From assembly GCA_902767275.1 (NCBI GenBank), contig CACXGY010000031.1, positions 1-58,067 of the forward strand: a DNA stretch of 58,067 nucleotides, read 5' to 3'. Origin of the DNA: an uncultured bacterium (GTDB lineage: Bacteria; Cyanobacteriota; Vampirovibrionia; Gastranaerophilales; Gastranaerophilaceae). Within the stretch, counting starts at the first letter, position 1, and each line of letters opens with the position of its first letter. The translations under genes were made by a program, and so were the position numbers. Under the pieces are notes generated by a model. The model made no database searches and had not been told where the DNA came from. It saw only the letters and a program-made list of their open reading frames with translations. Shown here piece after piece: positions 26,875 through 36,132 of the stretch.

Positions 26875-28541
26875 TGTTGTAAAAATTCTTTATTTATTTC
26901 AGTAGTAACATCTTTTATTAGTGTAGTCCAATCATTTTCTTTTTCACATTGGAAAGGTTTAACTGAGTCGTACCATTGAACATTATCTTTTGATAAATCA
27001 AACCATCTGTAATTCGGATATTTGTTAAAGAGTCCGTATGTTTTTGCTCCGATTGCACCGGCAAGGTTCAAAATAACATTATCAGATGTAACTATTAAAT
27101 CAAGTCCTGCGATTGCGTTTGCTGTGTCCGTAAAATCGTTAAATCTTTTCCCCAAATCTATTATGGAAATGTTTTCAGGAAGTGAGTCAAGTTGTTTTGC
27201 AGATTCCCCAACTTGAAGCGAATACAATTGAATTTTTGGATTTTTTGCGATATCGAAAAACTCTTTAAGTTCAATATCTCTGCCGTTATAATTTGCAGTT
27301 GTATCCCCATTATATGCTATTCCGATATTTATTTTTGTTTTATCGAAATGAGTAGGATTAATTGCAGTAATGTAGGAATTTGTGTATGGTATGAAATGAG
27401 TATCGACCCCAAGTGGATATGGCATATCCATTAACGGCATATGTACAAAGTTTTCCGAAGGATATTTATTTATAAACTCTTTAATATCCCCAAGAATTTC
27501 AATCCCATCAGATAACAATTTGGAAGATTTAAACAAATTAACAAGTTGAGGCTGCACTATAAGTACTGTTTTTTTTGCATATTGTTTAATTAACGGCAAG
27601 AATCTTCCATACATTATCGAATCTCCAAACCCTTCTTCATAATGTATTACTAATGTTTTATCAGAGATGTCGGATTCATAATTCCACCTGTTAGTGCCGT
27701 TTAATATTCCTTTAGGATATCCTATAGGATAGTCGTCAAGTTCAACCCTTTCTATAAAATATTTATATCCTTCTTGTAATTTACCCCAACTCATTAAGTA
27801 TAATCCGTAATTTAAAGAATGTCTCGGGGTTGGCATAATATTTATAAGTTTTGGGTAAAATTCTTTTATTTTTTCAATATCATGACGTTTCTCATACGCT
27901 GTTAATAAACTCTTTACGATTGTGCCGTCATTTGGTTTGAGTTCGTAGGCTTTTTTATATGCGTTCAATTGTTTTTCATTAGAAACTTCATCATTAATTT
28001 TGCCGTAGCAATGTCCGAGAGAGGTATAAGCATTTGGATTTGTACTGTCAATTTCAATATACTTTTCGAAATATTCTATTGCTTTATATGGAATATTAAC
28101 AGCCGTGTAATAAAAATTAGCAATAGCGTGATATGTTACTTTTTTGTTTGTAGAAACTTGTTCATAAATTGGGATTAGTTCTTGTGCCATTTCAGGTCTG
28201 TTTAATTTTGCCAGAGTATGAGCCAGTTTAAAAAAATCAGTCGGAAGGTACGTTATAATATGCATTAAAATGTAATATACAATAAGAGCATCCAGCCATG
28301 CATCTTTTGACCAAATATCATCAGCCATATCTCTGACATTCTCTTTGTATTCAATATTATCCGAATTTGCTATCTTTTGAATGTTTTCAAAAGGAAATTC
28401 GTAAGGGGCAATGGCTTCTTCAGGATTGGGCTGGTTATTAATTTCTTCCCATATAACAGATTCAAGTTTGTCGTATATATCTTTTGGAATTCGTGTTTCT
28501 ATGGGCTCTATAGATATTAGTTTTCTTGGTTCCAATCTCAA
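26871..28541 (-). CDS. TPR protein with GT9-like glycosyltransferase domain
   Basis: Residues about 60-260 are tandem TPR repeats (ANFYYTAV, AYTSLGHCYG, TIVKSLLTAYEKR). The C-terminal part is a glycosyltransferase B-fold domain of the type common in TPR-bearing bacterial proteins: VIHYEEGFGDSIMYGRFLPL, SLQVGE, LDLIVTSDNVILNLAGAIG. These are usually involved in protein or surface glycosylation. The start is uncertain: TTG at 28541 is too close to GAGGGA, and TTG at 28535 has better spacing. It heads the pair with the DUF4422 gene and lies 18 nt below the XRE/zinc-ribbon gene. Confidence 0.8.
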   Translation of the reverse strand: MRLEPRKLISIEPIETRIPKDIYDKLESVIWEEINNQPNPEEAIAPYEFPFENIQKIANSDNIEYKENVRDMADDIWSKDAWLDALIVYYILMHIITYLPTDFFKLAHTLAKLNRPEMAQELIPIYEQVSTNKKVTYHAIANFYYTAVNIPYKAIEYFEKYIEIDSTNPNAYTSLGHCYGKINDEVSNEKQLNAYKKAYELKPNDGTIVKSLLTAYEKRHDIEKIKEFYPKLINIMPTPRHSLNYGLYLMSWGKLQEGYKYFIERVELDDYPIGYPKGILNGTNRWNYESDISDKTLVIHYEEGFGDSIMYGRFLPLIKQYAKKTVLIVQPQLVNLFKSSKLLSDGIEILGDIKEFINKYPSENFVHMPLMDMPYPLGVDTHFIPYTNSYITAINPTHFDKTKINIGIAYNGDTTANYNGRDIELKEFFDIAKNPKIQLYSLQVGESAKQLDSLPENISIIDLGKRFNDFTDTANAIAGLDLIVTSDNVILNLAGAIGAKTYGLFNKYPNYRWFDLSKDNVQWYDSVKPFQCEKENDWTTLIKDVTTEINKEFLQQ

Positions 28542-28559
28542 TCCCTCAATGTTATATAA

Positions 28560-28964
28560 TTAATCTTTTAGTTGAAAAACACATTTAGAACAGTGTGCTT
28601 TTGGTTGTAACACCAGATTATCTTCTAAGTCATATAGTTTTGCTATTCTAACGATTAATGGTTCTCCGCACTTAGGGCAAGGGATATCTTTTTCATGATT
28701 TAAAATTCTATGGCGAATTTCCATAATAGTATCATCACTTACAACGATATCTTTGTATCCTCTTTCAAGAGCAATAAGTTCTTCAGGTTGACATCTTAGT
28801 GCTTTTGCCAGTTTTTGTCTGACAGTCACGGGAAGGAATAAATCCTTCCCTGACTCAATATCTTCTATTACGGATAAATCAATATTTGCTTTTATTGATA
28901 ACCCCTTGGCAGACATTCCTAAATTATCCCGAGTTTGTTGAACGAAAGATGCGAGCGTATCCAT
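28560..28964 (-). CDS. XRE-type HTH regulator with C-terminal zinc ribbon
   Basis: Residues 1-65 form a Cro/C1-type helix-turn-helix (VQQTRDNLGMSAKGLSIKA, DLSVIEDIESGKD, LAKALRCQPEELIAL). The C-terminal 40 residues hold two CxxC knuckles (CPKC and CSKC), giving a small zinc ribbon. It is a DNA-binding protein, perhaps a local regulator. It lies 19 nt downstream of the GH13-like gene and just upstream of the TPR glycosyltransferase pair, so it may control this cluster. Such XRE-zinc ribbon fusions are small and poorly studied. Confidence 0.75.
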   Translation of the reverse strand: MDTLASFVQQTRDNLGMSAKGLSIKANIDLSVIEDIESGKDLFLPVTVRQKLAKALRCQPEELIALERGYKDIVVSDDTIMEIRHRILNHEKDIPCPKCGEPLIVRIAKLYDLEDNLVLQPKAHCSKCVFQLKD

Positions 28965-28983
28965 TAGTTTTTTAACCTTTCGT

Positions 28984-31257
28984 TTATACTCGATTCATAT
29001 GGTAGATTTTGTATTCTGCCGGCATTAATTTATTCATAGTGATTTCATTCATAGGTTCTTGAAGTCTTTCTTCAATATAGTCCTCTCCGTTGTATTTGTA
29101 TTCTGAAATTAGTTGACAATCACAAGGTAAAACGATTGTCTTATCAAAGACTTCACGACCTTCTCTAATTTCTGTATAAGATTTATCGCCTTCTTCAACA
29201 AGGAATTTTTCAGTCGGAGAAGAATAGTTCGCCATAATTAGCAGTGCATCTTTTGATTCGGTCTTAGAAATTTGCCAAGCAACAAAACCATCGTCATCTT
29301 GTCTAATAATATGTGCTTCTCCATCAGTTATAATGTCACAATTTTTGACAAATCTGTCGATAGCATCAAATCTTTTGAAGAATTCTTCATCAGAGTTTCT
29401 TGACATAGCAATTTCAGAACCGATTGCCGCTTCAATGCCACGTTCTGTGTATGATTCATCTCCGTCAATATATAACATTGAACGCTGTGCGTTTTTACCC
29501 CCCGGTAAGAATTTGTATTTAAACCATTTGAATAATGCTCCGTCACGACCGAGTTGTGCAGGATATCTGTCAATGGCTGCAAATTCACCGTCTTGATTAT
29601 TATATGTTTTTAGAATTGACAATGGCGTTTTGTTTGAAGGTAATTCAATATTGTAGTTTGACAATCTTAAATTATCTTCAACGATTGTTTCAGGATTTTT
29701 AAAACTTTGAGAAACGATATCGTTACCCCATAATAAATCGAATCCCATATCTTTGTGATATTCTTTGTAAAAATTATCCCAAAGCATATATTCTGCCAAT
29801 GTTGCAAAATATAATACATTTTCTTTCATTTCAGAGTTGAGTTTCCCTAAAACATGTCTTGGTGCACGATAACTGATAGGAACTCCGTCTTTTTCCGAAA
29901 CATCATCCACAATGTGGTCAATATGGTCAACTCTAAATCCATCAAAGTTGAAATAAGATTGAAGTTTTTTCATATAATTTATGAAGAACACTACAACATC
30001 GTGGTTTTCTTTTCCGTTTTCAAGTTGAACGAAATAGTAAGGTGTTTGACAATCAAGGTTAGCAAACTCGGAAACATCCTGACCTTTGTAATCATAGTGT
30101 TTGAATATAGGGAAGGATGCACATTCACTCATTCTGTCGAATACAGGAACTCCGGAAGAACACCACGCACCACCCGGTGCAGGCCACATCCCTTCGTGAA
30201 TTAATGCTCCGATGATTACTCCTTGATTTTCAATATCATTTTCATCAAGTTTTTTATTTGTTCCGGTTACTTCTGAGATTATACCTCTTACTTTCTTGAC
30301 AAGTTTATCTTGAATGCTTTTTTCAAGCATTTTTTCTGATAAAAATTTCTTATCTTCAATTAATGCTTCATCAAGTTTATCGTATATTTCTCTGTAATAA
30401 TCGGTTAAAGTTGCCGAACCTGTTCTCATTGAAGTTTTATAAATTTCTTTAACGAGTTGAATATCATCGTGATTGATTTCAGGTTCCATTTCAGAAGCCA
30501 CTCTGTCAATTGCTTTATCAAGTTCTTCAGTCAATCCGTTGATATCATACCATCTTGCAATAAACGGATTTGCGAGAACTGCTTTTGAAAATCTTCCTGT
30601 TTGAGGAAGTACATCATATATTACAGGGTGTCCTGCAAGTTGTGCAAAGTTAATAAAAGTTCTGACTTGTTCTGTAGCATCAGCACCGGTTAACTCTTTT
30701 AATCTGATATCTTCTAATGCAGGACTTGCATCTGATGATGTTGGTAAATATGCACAACCAAAATCACGAGGATGAAACGGTATTAAATAAACTGTTGTAT
30801 TAAATATGCCTGCTTGGAGATTTCCTGTCGGTAAAATAGCGAGTTGCCTTAACCAGTTAATCATTTTCCCTGTGTATTCCGCTGAATTATCGCCTAAGCC
30901 TGCCAAGTTTATTAATTTTATGTCATGACCTTCTTTTTGTATCCATTTAGAATTTGTTACGTTATTTCTTGCCAATACGCTTGAATTTCCAAACTTTAAT
31001 TCTCCGTTGATTAAGACTCCGTTTTGTTTCCATTTTTCTTCAACCGCAAGAATTACTTCTGCATCAGAAAGTTCTGAGCATGCTTTTGAATATGAATAAG
31101 GAATATACCCATATTTGTCCATTAAATCAAGAATATAATTTCTTCTTTCGTCTGAAATTGAGTCTGTTTTGTAAATAGTTTTTAATTGTGTGTAAAAATC
31201 ATTAACTGCTTGCTGACGATTAGAGTCAGTCTTTTTTTTAAATAAAAAATCTAACAT
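28984..31257 (-). CDS. Divergent GH13-like (alpha-amylase superfamily) protein, 757 aa
   Basis: This large cytoplasmic protein has a TIM-barrel of the alpha-amylase type. Region II is recognisable as FDGFRVDHIDH, and a region III-like Glu lies in ATLAEYMLW. LIPFHPRDFG resembles the first strands. Regions I (VIYDVLPQTG) and IV (NNQDGEF) deviate from the classical motifs, so the chemistry is uncertain: it might be a transferase, an altered hydrolase or inactive. The C-terminus has a beta-domain (DALLIMANYSS). The start is ATG 31257, with AAGGAG 10 nt upstream; the frame extends to 31311 but without a ribosome site. It is distinct from the GH13 gene at 10051. Confidence 0.7.
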   Translation of the reverse strand: MLDFLFKKKTDSNRQQAVNDFYTQLKTIYKTDSISDERRNYILDLMDKYGYIPYSYSKACSELSDAEVILAVEEKWKQNGVLINGELKFGNSSVLARNNVTNSKWIQKEGHDIKLINLAGLGDNSAEYTGKMINWLRQLAILPTGNLQAGIFNTTVYLIPFHPRDFGCAYLPTSSDASPALEDIRLKELTGADATEQVRTFINFAQLAGHPVIYDVLPQTGRFSKAVLANPFIARWYDINGLTEELDKAIDRVASEMEPEINHDDIQLVKEIYKTSMRTGSATLTDYYREIYDKLDEALIEDKKFLSEKMLEKSIQDKLVKKVRGIISEVTGTNKKLDENDIENQGVIIGALIHEGMWPAPGGAWCSSGVPVFDRMSECASFPIFKHYDYKGQDVSEFANLDCQTPYYFVQLENGKENHDVVVFFINYMKKLQSYFNFDGFRVDHIDHIVDDVSEKDGVPISYRAPRHVLGKLNSEMKENVLYFATLAEYMLWDNFYKEYHKDMGFDLLWGNDIVSQSFKNPETIVEDNLRLSNYNIELPSNKTPLSILKTYNNQDGEFAAIDRYPAQLGRDGALFKWFKYKFLPGGKNAQRSMLYIDGDESYTERGIEAAIGSEIAMSRNSDEEFFKRFDAIDRFVKNCDIITDGEAHIIRQDDDGFVAWQISKTESKDALLIMANYSSPTEKFLVEEGDKSYTEIREGREVFDKTIVLPCDCQLISEYKYNGEDYIEERLQEPMNEITMNKLMPAEYKIYHMNRV

Positions 31258-31394
31258 AATAACGCAACTCCTTTTTTTTTGAATAGTAGCATATAAATAG
31301 GATATAAACAAGTTTATTAATATAAGAGAGTATACTATTCATAAGAAATCTTAAAATCTATCTCTTGTTTGAAATTTATATTATAATGTCTGGT

Positions 31395-32291
31395 ATGGAA
31401 ATCTTAAATAAGTTTGAAAGTATTGATGAAGATGTAGCATTAGGCATGGGTTTTTTTGATGGGGTTCATATAGGGCATCGAAAATTGATTTGTGATTTAG
31501 TATCGACATCTAAAGTTAACGAATTAAAAACAGTTCTTCTTACTTTTAAAAATTCCCCTGCTGAATTATTTTATAGTGATGTAAAGTATATTACATTAAA
31601 TTCAGAAAGAGAAAAACTTATTGAATCTTTCGGTATTGATTATATGGTCGAACTTGATTTTAATGACAATTTAAAAAAAATCTCTGCCGAGGATTATTTA
31701 AGAAAAGTTTGTAATTTTTATAAACCTAAGTATATTTATTCCGGATTTAATCATACATTTGGATTTAATAAACTTGGAAATTCTTCTTTTTTGAGTCAAA
31801 AATCAAAAATATACGGATATGAATTTGTTGAAATTCCGCCTATAAAATTTGAAGAAAAAACGGTTAGTTCTACGTATATAAGAGAACTGTTAAAAAGCGG
31901 AAATGTAAAAACAGCAAATAATCTTTTAATTGAACCGTTTTCAATAAGCGGAAAAGTTATAAAAGGAAATCAATTAGGCAGAACAATAGGGTTTCCGACT
32001 GCAAATATAGATTACCCTGAGAAAAAAGCAGAAATTCCATACGGAGTATATTGTGCTGAGGTTAAATATATGGACAACCATTATCGTGGTATGTTAAATT
32101 ACGGTGTAAAACCTACTGTTAAAAACGGGAAAAATAATCCTGTCGCAGAAGTTTATATTATTGATTTTGACAAAGATATATATGGAGAAACAATTAAAAT
32201 ATCTGTTTTAGATAAAATTAGAAATGAAAAGAAGTTTGAGTCACTGGAAGATTTAAAAAACCAAATAGAGAAGGATTTAATGAAATGTTGA
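31395..32291 (+). CDS. ribF: Bifunctional riboflavin kinase / FAD synthetase (RibF)
   Basis: RibF phosphorylates riboflavin to FMN and adenylates FMN to FAD. The N-terminal FAD-synthetase domain shows GMGFFDGVHIGHRKL and STYIRELLKSG; the C-terminal kinase domain shows GRTIGFPTANI and DIYGE. Length (about 299) is normal. The start ATG is 31395 (MEILNKF) or 31386. A TATAAT-like box lies at 31382-31387, so a very short or absent leader is possible. The stop overlaps the start of the formyltransferase gene by 7 nt. Confidence 0.94.
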   Translation: MEILNKFESIDEDVALGMGFFDGVHIGHRKLICDLVSTSKVNELKTVLLTFKNSPAELFYSDVKYITLNSEREKLIESFGIDYMVELDFNDNLKKISAEDYLRKVCNFYKPKYIYSGFNHTFGFNKLGNSSFLSQKSKIYGYEFVEIPPIKFEEKTVSSTYIRELLKSGNVKTANNLLIEPFSISGKVIKGNQLGRTIGFPTANIDYPEKKAEIPYGVYCAEVKYMDNHYRGMLNYGVKPTVKNGKNNPVAEVYIIDFDKDIYGETIKISVLDKIRNEKKFESLEDLKNQIEKDLMKC

Positions 32292-33244
32292 AGGTTGTAA
32301 TTATCGGATATGGAGAAATGTTTAATAACATGATTGCCGGAACTCTTGATTCAGGAGCAAAAATTGTCGGTGTTTTTAGACACGACAGAGTAAAATATCC
32401 GAGATTTATTCGATGGATAAAAGACAGAATTAATCCGGATACGGATTATAATTACATTCAAAGTTATAAGTTAAAAGAGATTAAAGCAACCAGTGCAAAT
32501 AGTGCTTCTTTCAGAAAACAATTGTTAAAATTAAATCCGGATATAATGATTGTTGCATCGTGGAGTGAAAAATTAGAAAAACAAACTTATGATATGCCAA
32601 AGACAGCAACTTTAAATATACATCCGTCATTACTTCCAAAATATAGAGGTCCGAACCCTTATGTGCGTGTTATACAAAATAAAGAAAAGAAATCAGGTGT
32701 AACAATTCATCTGGTTGATTCCGGTTTAGACACAGGTGCGATACTAGATCAAAGGGAGGTTGAGGTTTTACCTACAGATACAGGAAAAGAATTGAAATCA
32801 AAGACAGCATTAGTAGCACGTGGAGCAATTTGTGAGTTGCTTCAAAAAATGTCGGAAGATGTTGTTTTTCCGGTTATGCAAAAGGAAGATGCGGCGACAT
32901 ATTATTCAAATGATTTTAATACAGATATAGATTTTTCAAATAATATTGAAGATATTATTGCCCAAATCAGGGCTATTCATCCGTGGGGGAAATGTTATTT
33001 TTATCATAAAGGAGTTCCGATTTCTCCAAATCCGTACAGATTGACTGTTATAGATTCGGAAATAGATGGATATGGTATCGGAGAAGTTGTATCAACCGAT
33101 TATAAAGATAAGAGTATTACTGTGGTTTGTCCCCACGGGAAATTATTGAGAATGGGCGGTTTATCTTTGTATGGCAAATACAGACGATTTTTAACAAAAG
33201 GATATATAAGAAGGGCTGTCAAAATTGGGGATAAGTTAGATTAG
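32285..33244 (+). CDS. fmt: Formyltransferase, methionyl-tRNA formyltransferase-like
   Basis: The protein has the formyl-transferase fold with 10-formyl-THF site: NIHPSLLPKYRG (Asn, His catalytic residues), GVTIHLVDSGLDTGAI (catalytic Asp) and a C-terminal domain with IRAIHPWGKCYF and LSLYGKYRRFLTKG, as in Fmt. The N-terminal Rossmann part (VVIIGYGEMFNNM) is less typical, so a sugar formyltransferase is the alternative. At 319 residues it is of Fmt size. It overlaps ribF by 7 nt and runs into the convergent folE2 with a gap of 6 nt. Confidence 0.72.
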   Translation: MLKVVIIGYGEMFNNMIAGTLDSGAKIVGVFRHDRVKYPRFIRWIKDRINPDTDYNYIQSYKLKEIKATSANSASFRKQLLKLNPDIMIVASWSEKLEKQTYDMPKTATLNIHPSLLPKYRGPNPYVRVIQNKEKKSGVTIHLVDSGLDTGAILDQREVEVLPTDTGKELKSKTALVARGAICELLQKMSEDVVFPVMQKEDAATYYSNDFNTDIDFSNNIEDIIAQIRAIHPWGKCYFYHKGVPISPNPYRLTVIDSEIDGYGIGEVVSTDYKDKSITVVCPHGKLLRMGGLSLYGKYRRFLTKGYIRRAVKIGDKLD

Positions 33245-33250
33245 CGTGTA

Positions 33251-34045
33251 TTAACCTTCTTGTTGATATGCCCATGCTGAGTGGTTATGTATACTTTCAA
33301 TAGATTCACACTCAACTTCAAAGTGGTCTATGATAGGGTTTTCCCTTAATTTAAGGACAACATCTCTTAATACGTCTTCCACGAATTTAGGGTTTTCATA
33401 AGCGTGTTCTGTTACAAATTTTTCATCTTCTCGCTTTAAAAGAGAATAAAGTCCGCAAGAAGAACAATTTTCAATCATTTCAACTAAATCTTCAATCCAA
33501 ATATGAGCATCATCGTCATATTTTACTTTAACAGATACAATGGCTCTTTGATTATGAGCCCCATATTGCGAGATTTCTTTTGAACAAGGACATAGTGTTG
33601 TAACAGGAACTTTTACACCAAGTATGAATTCGTATTCTTCATCATCTTCTCCGTAGTTATTTAATATTCCTTCAAAAGAACAATCATAACACATAGGAGA
33701 TTTGATACCTGTAACCGGAGATTTTTTATCAATAAAATATTTGAATTTGAATTTAAGATATCCTGATTTTGCACTAAGTCGTTCAACGACATCAGTAACA
33801 CAGCCCTGAATATCAACTCCGAGCAAATTATCTTTTTCTTTCCATTCATTAAGAACTTCTACAAATCTGGACATGTGCGTACCTTTGTAGTGTGCAGGTA
33901 AACTCACACTAACTTTAGCATTCGCACATACAACCTGATTGTCTTCATCTTTACGTTGAATTACTAACGGTATATCAAAATCTTTTATACCGACTTTTTG
34001 TATTTCAATTCCTCTTGTATCTTTTGAGTTTTGAATATCCTTCAT
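33251..34045 (-). CDS. folE2: GTP cyclohydrolase FolE2 (type IB)
   Basis: FolE2 converts GTP to 7,8-dihydroneopterin triphosphate for folate and related pterins. It is a metal-promiscuous alternative to FolE. The motif TLCPCSKEISQYGAHNQRA with its catalytic Cys is diagnostic, and EVECESIESIHNHSAWA closes the protein. The start is ATG 34045 (AGAGG 7 nt upstream); the open frame runs on to 34135 without a ribosome site. FolE2 is often zinc-responsive (Zur); I see no obvious Zur box in the 34046-34196 gap. Confidence 0.93.
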   Translation of the reverse strand: MKDIQNSKDTRGIEIQKVGIKDFDIPLVIQRKDEDNQVVCANAKVSVSLPAHYKGTHMSRFVEVLNEWKEKDNLLGVDIQGCVTDVVERLSAKSGYLKFKFKYFIDKKSPVTGIKSPMCYDCSFEGILNNYGEDDEEYEFILGVKVPVTTLCPCSKEISQYGAHNQRAIVSVKVKYDDDAHIWIEDLVEMIENCSSCGLYSLLKREDEKFVTEHAYENPKFVEDVLRDVVLKLRENPIIDHFEVECESIESIHNHSAWAYQQEG

Positions 34046-34150
34046 TTGTAACCTCTGATTAGAGAATATCATAAACAGATTAAGTATTAAAGGAAAATTA
34101 TGTGAATTTATATTGTGTAATACATTATGTTTCAAGTTTTCTTAACATAT

Positions 34151-34178
34151 TTGACCGTTCAAATTATTAAGATATTAT
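34151..34178 (+). promoter_or_regulatory. Sigma-70 type promoter of aroQ
   Basis: A TTGACC box at 34151-34156 and a TATTAT box at 34173-34178 are separated by 16 bp. Transcription would start near 34185, leaving a short leader that contains the GGGAGA ribosome site before the ATG at 34197. Confidence 0.7.
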
Positions 34179-34196
34179 GTATATGGGAGAGTGTAT

Positions 34197-34637
34197 ATGA
34201 AGTTATTATTGATAAACGGACCAAATCTAAATATGTTAGGGATAAGAGAGCCTGAAAAATATGGTAATATTTCTCTTTCAGATATAGAAGAAACAATCAA
34301 AACATTGGGTAAAGAATATGGTGCTGAGGTAGATTGCTACCAATCAAATCATGAGGGAGAAATTGTAGACAAAATACAATCTGCTCTGGGTAGTTATGAA
34401 GGGCTTATTGTAAATGCCGGCGGATTAACACATACAAGTGTGTCAATCAGAGATGCTATTTCGGCAGTGAATATTCCGACAGTAGAGGTTCATATGACAA
34501 ATATTCACGCAAGAGAAGAATTTCGCCATACATCAATGATTTCAGGTGTAAGCATTGCTCAAGTCGTAGGTTTTGGGGTGAATTCGTATAAGTTTGCTTT
34601 ATATGGACTTGTAGAATATTTAAAGAATAGAGAATAG
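34197..34637 (+). CDS. aroQ: 3-dehydroquinate dehydratase type II
   Basis: AroQ dehydrates 3-dehydroquinate in the shikimate pathway. Motifs: LLINGPNLNMLGIREPEKYG (nucleotide-fold start and catalytic Tyr), YQSNHEGEIVDK, NAGGLTHTSVSIRDA, and VEVHMTN. Length about 146 is typical of the type II dodecamer. Start ATG 34197 has GGGAGA about 7 nt upstream. It is 4 nt before the TolC gene and shares its direction, so the aromatic gene may be cotranscribed with the efflux set. Confidence 0.95.
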   Translation: MKLLLINGPNLNMLGIREPEKYGNISLSDIEETIKTLGKEYGAEVDCYQSNHEGEIVDKIQSALGSYEGLIVNAGGLTHTSVSIRDAISAVNIPTVEVHMTNIHAREEFRHTSMISGVSIAQVVGFGVNSYKFALYGLVEYLKNRE

Positions 34638-34641
34638 TTTA

Positions 34642-36132
34642 GTGAAAAATATATGCAAAATATTATTAGTTTTATTTATGTTTCTGGTTTCGGCAACATA
34701 TTTGTATGCCGCTGAACCTATTGAGTTAAAGGCTGATATGCCTATAACAGAAGGGGCTTCTTTAAGTTTAGAAGATTGCATAGAGATTGCTTTAAAAAGA
34801 AGTCCTGCAATAAAAGATATGAGATATAATTGGCAGAGAGCAAAACATAATGTAAGCATAGCAAAATCTGCCTATTTTCCGACAATATCCGCAGGGGCCG
34901 GGTATGGTCAAGGTTATAATTCTTCAAGAAGAATGATGCATTCTACAAGAACACTTCCCAGTGTTGATGCAAGATTAAAAGAAATGATATGGAACTTTGG
35001 AAAGACAAATGCGAATATACGTATGGAAAAGTTCTATAAAATTGCAGCGGAACACGATTTTAATCAGGAAGTAATAAATACAATTTTTAATGTTAAAGTT
35101 AAATATTATGCTGTGTTGGCGGCAAAAGCACACGTTGAAGTTGAAAAAGCAAATGTTCAAATAAACGAGAGAGGGTATCAAAGAACAAAAGCATATTTTG
35201 ATGAAGGTATTCGTTCAAAGATTGATGTTGTCAATGCTGAAGTTTATTTGAGTGATTCCAAAATAACTTTGGTTCAGGCAGAAAACGATTATCAAAATGC
35301 AATTATTGCTTTAAATAATGCAATGTATGTTGCATCTGCTCCTGAATATACTATTAAAAATACGGATACCTTTAATTTTCAATATGATTATTTGCCGGTT
35401 GATTTGATTAAAATGACTAAGTATAGCGATATAAGCAATTTACCGGATGCAGTTTATAATGCACAGTCTGTACCTGCTCAAGATAAGAAGGAAAGACTTA
35501 AAGATTATGTGTTTGTACGATATCCTTATTCATTTGAAGAATCTTTAAAATTTGCTTATGAAAACAGATATGATTTAAAATCATTAGAAGCAACAAAAAA
35601 TGCAATGGAACAAGCATTATTATATACAAAGAGAGAGTACTATCCTGAATTATCGGCTTCTGTAGGATACGGATTTATAAAAAATAAAACAATGGATAAT
35701 AATTCTTTTGATATTGCGGTGGATCTTACGTCGTCATTAAATCCAATGCAAACAAAACATAAAATTGATAATGCAAAAATTCAGGTTGAAATGGTTGAAA
35801 ATGACATAAGAGAGTTAAAACAAAATATGTATTTTGACGTTGAACGTGCATATATTGATATGATATCTCTTGAAAAACAAATTCCGTTAAACGAAGTCAA
35901 GGTTCGTCAAACCTTAGAGAATTTAGAACTTGCCGACGGAAGATATGAAGTCGGACTCGGCGATTATATTGAAGTTCAAGATGCAAAGGTAAATTATAAT
36001 AATGCTCAAAATACATATATAAGAACAATTTTTAACTATAATGTATCAAGAGCAACAATTGAAAAAGAAATTTCATTAGAAGAAATTAAGGTTAAATTAG
36101 AGGAAAATAATAATGACAGAAACTCAAAATAA
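34642..36132 (+). CDS. tolC: TolC family outer-membrane efflux protein
   Basis: This is the outer-membrane channel of a tripartite exporter. A signal peptide occupies residues 1-24. Two TolC-type coiled-coil repeats follow, starting with LSLEDCIEIALKRSPAIKD (about residues 40-58) and FEESLKFAYENRYDLK (about 300). The alpha-helical barrel segments are Gln/Asn-rich. Its last codons overlap the adaptor gene start by 20 nt, so the export proteins are coupled. It starts at GTG 34642. Confidence 0.88.
   Translation: MKNICKILLVLFMFLVSATYLYAAEPIELKADMPITEGASLSLEDCIEIALKRSPAIKDMRYNWQRAKHNVSIAKSAYFPTISAGAGYGQGYNSSRRMMHSTRTLPSVDARLKEMIWNFGKTNANIRMEKFYKIAAEHDFNQEVINTIFNVKVKYYAVLAAKAHVEVEKANVQINERGYQRTKAYFDEGIRSKIDVVNAEVYLSDSKITLVQAENDYQNAIIALNNAMYVASAPEYTIKNTDTFNFQYDYLPVDLIKMTKYSDISNLPDAVYNAQSVPAQDKKERLKDYVFVRYPYSFEESLKFAYENRYDLKSLEATKNAMEQALLYTKREYYPELSASVGYGFIKNKTMDNNSFDIAVDLTSSLNPMQTKHKIDNAKIQVEMVENDIRELKQNMYFDVERAYIDMISLEKQIPLNEVKVRQTLENLELADGRYEVGLGDYIEVQDAKVNYNNAQNTYIRTIFNYNVSRATIEKEISLEEIKVKLEENNNDRNSK

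Noticed and set aside
31258-31311. Upstream extension of the 757-aa GH13-like gene to 31311
   Set aside because: AAGGAG sits 10 nt before the ATG at 31257, and the extra residues look unlike a protein N-terminus.
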